From NCBI RefSeq assembly GCF_000763495.1, contig NZ_CP009576.1, forward strand, positions 2,056,001-2,120,000: a DNA stretch of 64,000 nt. Reading direction: 5' to 3'. Within the stretch, counting starts at the first letter, position 1; each line of letters starts with the position of its first letter. Below are positions 59,578 through 64,000 of the stretch, piece by piece. The notes under the pieces are model-generated. The model ran no database searches. It saw nothing but the letters and a program-made list of their open reading frames with translations, and was not told the origin of the DNA. The stretch comes from Listeria ivanovii subsp. londoniensis. Its GTDB lineage: Bacteria; Bacillota; Bacilli; Lactobacillales; Listeriaceae. The translations under genes were made by a program, and so were the position numbers.

Positions 59578-60405
59578 TTATTTAGCAGCATCTACGTTCT
59601 TTTCTAGTGCCTTTACATGATTGAAAAATTCTTCTAATGTCCAATCATTTTCATGAATAATCGTTGCGGCATCTTTTCCAACATAACGATAATGCCAAGA
59701 TTCATATTGATACTTAGTAATATCTTCGCGACCTTTCATATAACGAAGAATAAAGCCATAATTGTGGGCATTTTCTTTTAACCATTTGCCTTCGGGTGTA
59801 TTTCCAAAAGCATCCGTTAATTCGTATGACTGACTTTCAGAAGAGATATCCATGGCAAGACCTGTTTGATGTTCGCTTGTTCCTGGATAGGCTACAGCTT
59901 CTCTTGCTTTGGCGTCACCTTTGGAATTCACTTCTGCTTGAAACACTTCTTGCTGACGTTTGTATGAACGATAGCCTGAGACAGCAAAAAGTTTATGGCC
60001 ATTCTCATTTGCCGCTTGGAACATCTCTTCTAGTGCCGTTCCAGCTTCTTTTCGCATTTGGGCTTTTTCTATCTTTTCATCACCAAACGAGAAAGTAACA
60101 TTTGGTCGAACTAAGTCTGGAGGGGTATATGTCGGCTGCAAGGAATAATCTTTGTTGGCAAGAACAAGTATGTTTTCCTCGTTTTCAATATATTGAATGC
60201 CATTTTTTTCAACCAATTTATTTTGTTTATTAATATAGGGATAAAGTGGATCTTTCTCTAGTTCAGCTAATGTGTCGCTTCCACTAGATGCGTTTTGATT
60301 CACTTCTGCAACTGGCTCTGCATTTTGCCCGCCGAAATACTGATCTTCTACTGTGTGAACACAACTAAGGCTAACGGCTATAGCAATCGTTAATAAAGAA
60401 CTCAT
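59578..60405 (-). CDS. VanY-like D-Ala-D-Ala carboxypeptidase lipoprotein
   Basis: A 275-residue zinc peptidase of the M15B/VanY family. The catalytic domain (about 120-265) has SGYRSYKRQQEVF, the zinc motif TSEHQTGLAMDIS (His and Asp ligands) and the final ESWHYRYVG with the catalytic His region. A hydrophobic N-terminus ending SLSC (Cys15) looks like a lipobox, so the protein should be on the outer membrane face. It would trim D-Ala from peptidoglycan stems. Odd: the signal peptide lacks the usual N-terminal Lys/Arg, and the Shine-Dalgarno AGGAAGG is 13 bases from the ATG; a stop codon just upstream leaves no longer start. Confidence 0.88.
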   Translation of the reverse strand: MSSLLTIAIAVSLSCVHTVEDQYFGGQNAEPVAEVNQNASSGSDTLAELEKDPLYPYINKQNKLVEKNGIQYIENEENILVLANKDYSLQPTYTPPDLVRPNVTFSFGDEKIEKAQMRKEAGTALEEMFQAANENGHKLFAVSGYRSYKRQQEVFQAEVNSKGDAKAREAVAYPGTSEHQTGLAMDISSESQSYELTDAFGNTPEGKWLKENAHNYGFILRYMKGREDITKYQYESWHYRYVGKDAATIIHENDWTLEEFFNHVKALEKNVDAAK

Positions 60406-60465
60406 ATATGTTTATCAACCTTCCTATGAACTTTAAGATATATCTAGTTTGCCTTGGTCAAGCTA

Positions 60466-61167
60466 TTATTTGATAGCAGCTTCTAGAGCAACAACAATCA
60501 TATCGTTAAAAGTCGTTTGGCGCTCTTCAGCAGATGTTTCTTCACCGGTGAAAATATGATCGCTTACAGTTAAAATGGCTAATGCACGACGACCATATTT
60601 TTGTGCTAACGTATAAAGTGCAGCTGCTTCCATTTCAATTCCTAGCACACCATAGTCTGCTAGCTGCTCTTTGTCTAACTGATCATTGTAAAAACGATCC
60701 GCAGAAAAAACATTTCCTACTTTAAGAGATAAACCTTTTTCCACTCCCGCATCATACGCTTTTTTCAACAAGGAAAAATCGGCTACTGGCGCAAAATCCA
60801 CACCGCTGAATGTATTGCGATTTATTTGTGAATCGGTGGAAGCTGCTTGCGCGATAACAACATCACGGACTTTCACATCTGCTTGAATTCCACCCATAGT
60901 ACCAACTCGAATTAAATTTTTCACATCATAGCTTTGGATTAATTCATTCACATAAATAGAAATCGATGGAATCCCCATACCTGTACCCATAACGGAAACT
61001 TTTTTGCCTTTATATGTACCTGTATAACCGAGCATCCCTCTCACTTGGTTAAATAAAACAACATCTTCTAAGAAAGTTTCAGCAATGTATTTCGCTCGCA
61101 GTGGATCTCCTGGCAACAAAATCGTTTCTGCAATTTCACCTTGTTTTGCTTCAATATGTACGCTCAT
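60466..61167 (-). CDS. deoD: Purine nucleoside phosphorylase DeoD
   Basis: Hexameric trimeric-type PNP that cleaves purine nucleosides with phosphate to free base and ribose-1-phosphate. The 233-residue protein has [14 protein letters not shown] (phosphate-binding Gly/Arg), [21 protein letters not shown] and the nucleoside site EMEAAALY, plus the catalytic Asp in TVSDHIF. It follows yozE by 12 bases. Confidence 0.97.
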   Translation of the reverse strand: MSVHIEAKQGEIAETILLPGDPLRAKYIAETFLEDVVLFNQVRGMLGYTGTYKGKKVSVMGTGMGIPSISIYVNELIQSYDVKNLIRVGTMGGIQADVKVRDVVIAQAASTDSQINRNTFSGVDFAPVADFSLLKKAYDAGVEKGLSLKVGNVFSADRFYNDQLDKEQLADYGVLGIEMEAAALYTLAQKYGRRALAILTVSDHIFTGEETSAEERQTTFNDMIVVALEAAIK

Positions 61168-61179
61168 ACTTTTTTCCTC

Positions 61180-61413
61180 CTAGTGTTTGTTTTTCTCTTC
61201 ATCTAGCAAATATGCATCCCATAGTTCGTCGAAAATCGACATCCCCGGCAAATAAGGCGCATTAAACTCCAAGTAATCGCAAAGAATATGGTAATTTCTT
61301 GTTTGCTTTGGAAAACTATGATCCCGGTATGCATTGTTGGCAAATTCCGTTTTCTGATCTGTTAGTTTCGGATCCCGATAAGTCATTAAAAAATGATAAA
61401 ATGATCTTCCCAA
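61180..61413 (-). CDS. YozE-family (UPF0346) SAM-like protein
   Basis: A 77-residue protein of the UPF0346/YozE family. It reads (M)[15 protein letters not shown], then [27 protein letters not shown] and [13 protein letters not shown], close to B. subtilis YozE in layout. The family has a SAM-like helical fold and no known function. The TTG at 61413 with GGAGTG nine bases upstream gives the family's N-terminus; the frame also contains a GTG four codons earlier that lies in the ribosome-binding site. It leads into deoD. Confidence 0.88.
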
Positions 61414-61475
61414 CGTACAACACACTCCGCTCTTTTTATGCTTTAACTATAGTTGATTTCTTGAAAAAAATAAAG

Positions 61476-62381
61476 CTAATTTTCTAGTTGGCGTAAAATT
61501 TCTTCTGCAAGTCGATGTGTTTCTAAAGCATCTTCTTCAGAAATTGGTGTATTCGTGCCACTACGAACTGCATTTAAAAAGGCATGAATAATTGGGGTAA
61601 AACCTCTTTTATGAAGGGTAGTTTCCCAGTCTCCAAATCGCTCAAATCGTTCTGTTGTACCTTCATAAATATGTGTTTCCGTTACATTTTCTACTTCATA
61701 TTTAGCACTTGGCGTCATTACCGCAAGACGTTCTTCATTTACACCACTGTCCCGATTCATAATCGCTGTAGCCACTTTATCTCCAGCTGTAATTTGTACT
61801 GTCACACTAGCCAGCAGTTCGTTTTGCCAAACTGGAAAAACATTTAATTGATCGATTTTTGTATCTAATAAATAACGTATCGTATCCAGCACATGAATGA
61901 AATCATCATAAATAAAAGTTCGAGGCACACCTGGCTGAGCTGCACGATTCTTTTGCATGACAATCATATTTGTATCCTTCAAAGTTTTTAATTCTTGATA
62001 TTTAGGTGCATAGCGACGGTTAAATCCGGTCATCAGCATCGTATTTTGTGCTTTTGCGAGCTGCGTTAATTCCTCCACCTCTTCTAAATTATCAGCAATT
62101 GGTTTATCTACATAAACAGGAATTTGATGGGATAAAAATGCTCGAATAACTTCTGGATGGCTTTTAGTAGCCGAGTGTACAAATGCTGCGTTCACCCCTG
62201 AAGCAATCATCGACTCTATGCTTTGATGATAATGATCAAAACGATACTTTTCACTTAAATGTTTTAATTTTTGGGCATCTCGCGTATAAAGATGTACTTC
62301 CACATTTTCCATTTCTGCAAAAACAGGTAAATAGGCTTTTTGCGCAATTCCGCCAAGCCCTACAACCGCAATTTTCAACAT
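61476..62381 (-). CDS. Gfo/Idh/MocA-family oxidoreductase
   Basis: A 301-residue NAD(P)-binding dehydrogenase-like protein. The Rossmann start is VVGLGGIAQKAYLPVFAEM (6-24), followed by VHSATKSHPEVIRAFL and the conserved VDKPIADNLEE (catalytic Lys). The C-terminal half is the alpha/beta domain with an FIHVLDTIRYLLD helix carrying the His-Asp pair. The substrate is unknown, a sugar or inositol derivative being typical. It stands between yozE and msrB as a single gene. Confidence 0.88.
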   Translation of the reverse strand: MLKIAVVGLGGIAQKAYLPVFAEMENVEVHLYTRDAQKLKHLSEKYRFDHYHQSIESMIASGVNAAFVHSATKSHPEVIRAFLSHQIPVYVDKPIADNLEEVEELTQLAKAQNTMLMTGFNRRYAPKYQELKTLKDTNMIVMQKNRAAQPGVPRTFIYDDFIHVLDTIRYLLDTKIDQLNVFPVWQNELLASVTVQITAGDKVATAIMNRDSGVNEERLAVMTPSAKYEVENVTETHIYEGTTERFERFGDWETTLHKRGFTPIIHAFLNAVRSGTNTPISEEDALETHRLAEEILRQLEN

Positions 62382-62403
62382 AATATTCGCTCCTTTTCAA
62401 ATA

Positions 62404-62459
62404 ACAATGCCAGAGAATGATTTCGCTTGACACTTATACGAATTTCATTTTCTGGCATC
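62404..62459. terminator. Hairpin between msrB and the oxidoreductase gene
   Basis: Inverted arms ATGCCAGAGAATGA and TCATTTTCTGGCAT pair with one mismatch across a 24-base loop. No clear U-tract follows, so terminator function is likely but not certain. Confidence 0.5.
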
Positions 62460-62465
62460 GATTGT

Positions 62466-62903
62466 TTATTCAAAGATTTGTTTATATGCTTGATAGCCTT
62501 CTTCTTCTAATTTATCTACGGGTATAAACTTAAGTGCTGCTGAATTTATACAGTAGCGAAGTCCGCCCTTATCTGCCGGGCCGTCCGGAAAAACATGACC
62601 TAAATGCGAATCAGCTACTACCGATTTGACTTCAGTACGAATCATGCCATGTGTCTGATCTTTGTTCTCGATTATTTCCTTATCATCTATCGGCTTTGTA
62701 AAACTAGGCCAACCACAACCAGCGTCATATTGGTCTTTTGAGGAAAATAACGGCTTGCCAGAAACAATATCGACATAAATTCCTTCCGCCTCATTATCAT
62801 AAAATTCATTTTTAAATGGGTGTTCCGTTCCAGCTTTTTGGGTTACATTATATTGCAATTTTGTTAGTTGTTTTAATCGTTCATTTTTTTGCTTTTCATC
62901 CAT
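62466..62903 (-). CDS. msrB: Peptide methionine-(R)-S-oxide reductase MsrB
   Basis: Reduces methionine R-sulfoxide in proteins. The 145-residue protein has [21 protein letters not shown] and the catalytic Cys in [11 protein letters not shown] near the C-terminus. The zinc CxxC pairs of some MsrB proteins are not evident. It lies six bases after msrA, and the two would act together on both sulfoxide isomers during oxidative stress. Confidence 0.96.
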   Translation of the reverse strand: MDEKQKNERLKQLTKLQYNVTQKAGTEHPFKNEFYDNEAEGIYVDIVSGKPLFSSKDQYDAGCGWPSFTKPIDDKEIIENKDQTHGMIRTEVKSVVADSHLGHVFPDGPADKGGLRYCINSAALKFIPVDKLEEEGYQAYKQIFE

Positions 62904-62909
62904 TCGACT

Positions 62910-63443
62910 TCACCCTTTCCAGTTGGCATCAATAAACGCAGCACGTCCAGAAGCAACTTGGTAGCCTTCGTAATGTGCTTTTTCTTTTTTGTAGAAATCT
63001 TGATGATATTCTTCTGCTGGGTAAAAAGTTTCAGCTTTAACAATTTGGGTCACTATTGGTTTTTTGAATCTGCCGCTAGCATCCAGTGCCGCTTTTGACT
63101 TTTCAGCAATCCCTTTTTGTTTCTCATTATGATAAAAAATGACTGGCCGATAAGAATCTCCTCGATCAACGAATTGACCAGCTGCATCTGTTGGATCTGT
63201 TTGTTGCCAATATATTTCGACTAATTTCTCATAAGGGAAAATCGCCGGGTCAAAGGTGATTTCGATTGCTTCCGTGTGTCCTGTCGTTCCAGAGCAAACT
63301 TCTTTATAGGTTGGATTTACAGTATGGCCACCTGTATATCCTGAAACAACTTTCTCAATTCCTGGTTGTGTATCAAAAGGTTTTACCATACACCAAAAGC
63401 ATCCTCCAGCAAATGTTGCTTTTTCAAGTAATTCTTTTGTCAT
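62910..63443 (-). CDS. msrA: Peptide methionine-(S)-S-oxide reductase MsrA
   Basis: Reduces methionine S-sulfoxide, using thioredoxin for recycling. The 177-residue protein has the active-site GGCFWCM (residues ~13-19, nucleophile Cys15), SGYTGG and TGHTEAIEI. The family-typical C-terminal recycling Cys is not obvious: the last residues are [11 protein letters not shown]. It is followed by msrB with a six-base gap and may be co-transcribed with the upstream YpmS-like gene. Confidence 0.96.
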   Translation of the reverse strand: MTKELLEKATFAGGCFWCMVKPFDTQPGIEKVVSGYTGGHTVNPTYKEVCSGTTGHTEAIEITFDPAIFPYEKLVEIYWQQTDPTDAAGQFVDRGDSYRPVIFYHNEKQKGIAEKSKAALDASGRFKKPIVTQIVKAETFYPAEEYHQDFYKKEKAHYEGYQVASGRAAFIDANWKG

Positions 63444-63480
63444 AAAAAATGCCCCCTAATTAGGATTCCACCAGTTTATT

Positions 63481-64000
63481 TTAGTTAACCGGTACTAAGA
63501 GTGTAAACGAAATATCATCTTTCTTCAAATCAAGCGTATCAACACGAACTTCTGTATCGCCTTTTAATTTTAATTTATCTAAAGCTAGGTAGATTTTTTC
63601 TTTTTTCGGGATAATAGTTACCCAATCAGGAAATTGATAATTTTTACTTACATAGTTCATCACATAAGATACTGGTAGTGGCAGTGCACCTACTGACATA
63701 TCTTTTAACGTTAGTTCGACATTGCCATCATCTACTACTTTTGGGGCAAATTTCAAATGCAATTCAACTGGTTGATCAAAAATTTTCGCTTCTGCTGTAA
63801 AGTTGACATTATTAGCAACAAATACTTTGTAACCAATGTCTTGATCTTTACTGAAATCATCAATATAGGTACTAATTAATTGGTTTAAATCAGATTTCGT
63901 CGTACTCGTTTGAAATTCTACAGATGTTTTATTGCTAATAAGTTCCGGGGTAGGTTCAGTTTGTGGACTTACAACAAAAACGGCTATATAAACCCACCCC
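63481..64000 (-). CDS. YpmS-family (DUF2140) membrane-anchored protein, 5' end outside window
   Basis: Reading the minus strand from the right edge gives about 172 codons without a stop. A short hydrophobic segment (WVYIAVFVV) comes first, then a Ser/Thr-rich linker (PQTEPTPELIS). A beta-rich domain with FTAEAKIFDQPVELHLKF, GALPLPVSYVMNYVSKNY and PDWVTIIPKKEKIYL follows, ending TLLVPVN. This fits the YpmS/DUF2140 family, which has an N-terminal membrane anchor and an outer domain of unknown function. The start codon lies beyond the window. It lies 37 bases upstream of msrA. Confidence 0.85.
   Translation of the reverse strand, partial: GWVYIAVFVVSPQTEPTPELISNKTSVEFQTSTTKSDLNQLISTYIDDFSKDQDIGYKVFVANNVNFTAEAKIFDQPVELHLKFAPKVVDDGNVELTLKDMSVGALPLPVSYVMNYVSKNYQFPDWVTIIPKKEKIYLALDKLKLKGDTEVRVDTLDLKKDDISFTLLVPVN

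Overview
The window is a low-GC Firmicute chromosome segment whose gene content and order match the genus Listeria (sensu stricto, most likely L. monocytogenes or a close relative). Pointers are the rncS-smc-ftsY-ylxM-ffh block, the fapR-plsX-fabD-fabG-acpP block, the FbpA/RqcH gene, an RsbR-paralogue STAS protein, the pyrR-to-pyrE operon and the csoR-copA-copZ operon. This assignment rests on recognition of protein families and order, not on a database search. Nearly everything is core housekeeping DNA; one small accessory cassette stands out.

Layout. 1-16 kb (minus strand): SRP pathway (ffh, ylxM, ftsY), smc, RNase III, fatty-acid and phospholipid initiation genes under FapR, recG, the two L-serine dehydratase subunits, fatty-acid kinase fakA and an Asp23 protein. 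16-29 kb: rpmB on the plus strand, then a minus-strand run of thiN, rpe, rsgA, the PASTA kinase/phosphatase pair prkC-stp, rsmB, fmt, priA, coaBC, rpoZ, gmk and yicC. 29-32 kb (plus): rqcH/fbpA and a short SDR-like protein. 32-34.5 kb (minus): a type VII secretion LXG toxin cassette (Lap1, Lap2, LXG toxin, immunity protein) between the SDR gene and pyrE. 34.5-46.3 kb (minus): the complete pyrimidine operon pyrR-pyrP-pyrB-pyrC-carA-carB-pyrK-pyrD-pyrF-pyrE, with PyrR-type attenuators before pyrR and before pyrP. 46.3-52 kb: a small basic protein and a stressosome RsbR paralogue (plus), rluD and lspA (minus), an NCS2 purine permease (minus) and a MATE transporter (plus). 52-64 kb (minus): an Mn/Zn ABC importer, a MarR regulator, a CtpA protease, copper homeostasis, a VanY-like peptidase, deoD, a YozE-like protein, a Gfo/Idh/MocA oxidoreductase, msrB, msrA and a YpmS-like protein cut by the window edge.

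The most interesting item is the LXG cassette. The last ~115 residues of the toxin contain, in order, the FWS, TLE, W and VE motifs that in CD38-type ADP-ribosyl cyclases hold the catalytic Trp, Glu, Trp and Glu. I therefore predict an NAD-consuming toxin, guarded by a 74-residue Imm74-like immunity protein. The cassette's 5' leader carries seven perfect copies of a pentanucleotide, a possible slippage-prone expression switch. Its upstream boundary is a palindromic repeat of which a second, better preserved copy lies at 47.5 kb.

Other regulatory signals visible are a FapR operator at fapR, a CsoR-type operator at csoR, a dyad compatible with MntR before the metal importer, consensus sigma-A promoters before ylxM, yicC and pyrR, and many intrinsic terminators. 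Two strong RNA hairpins lie between acpP and rncS, one of them a perfect-length RNase III-type stem just upstream of the RNase III gene.
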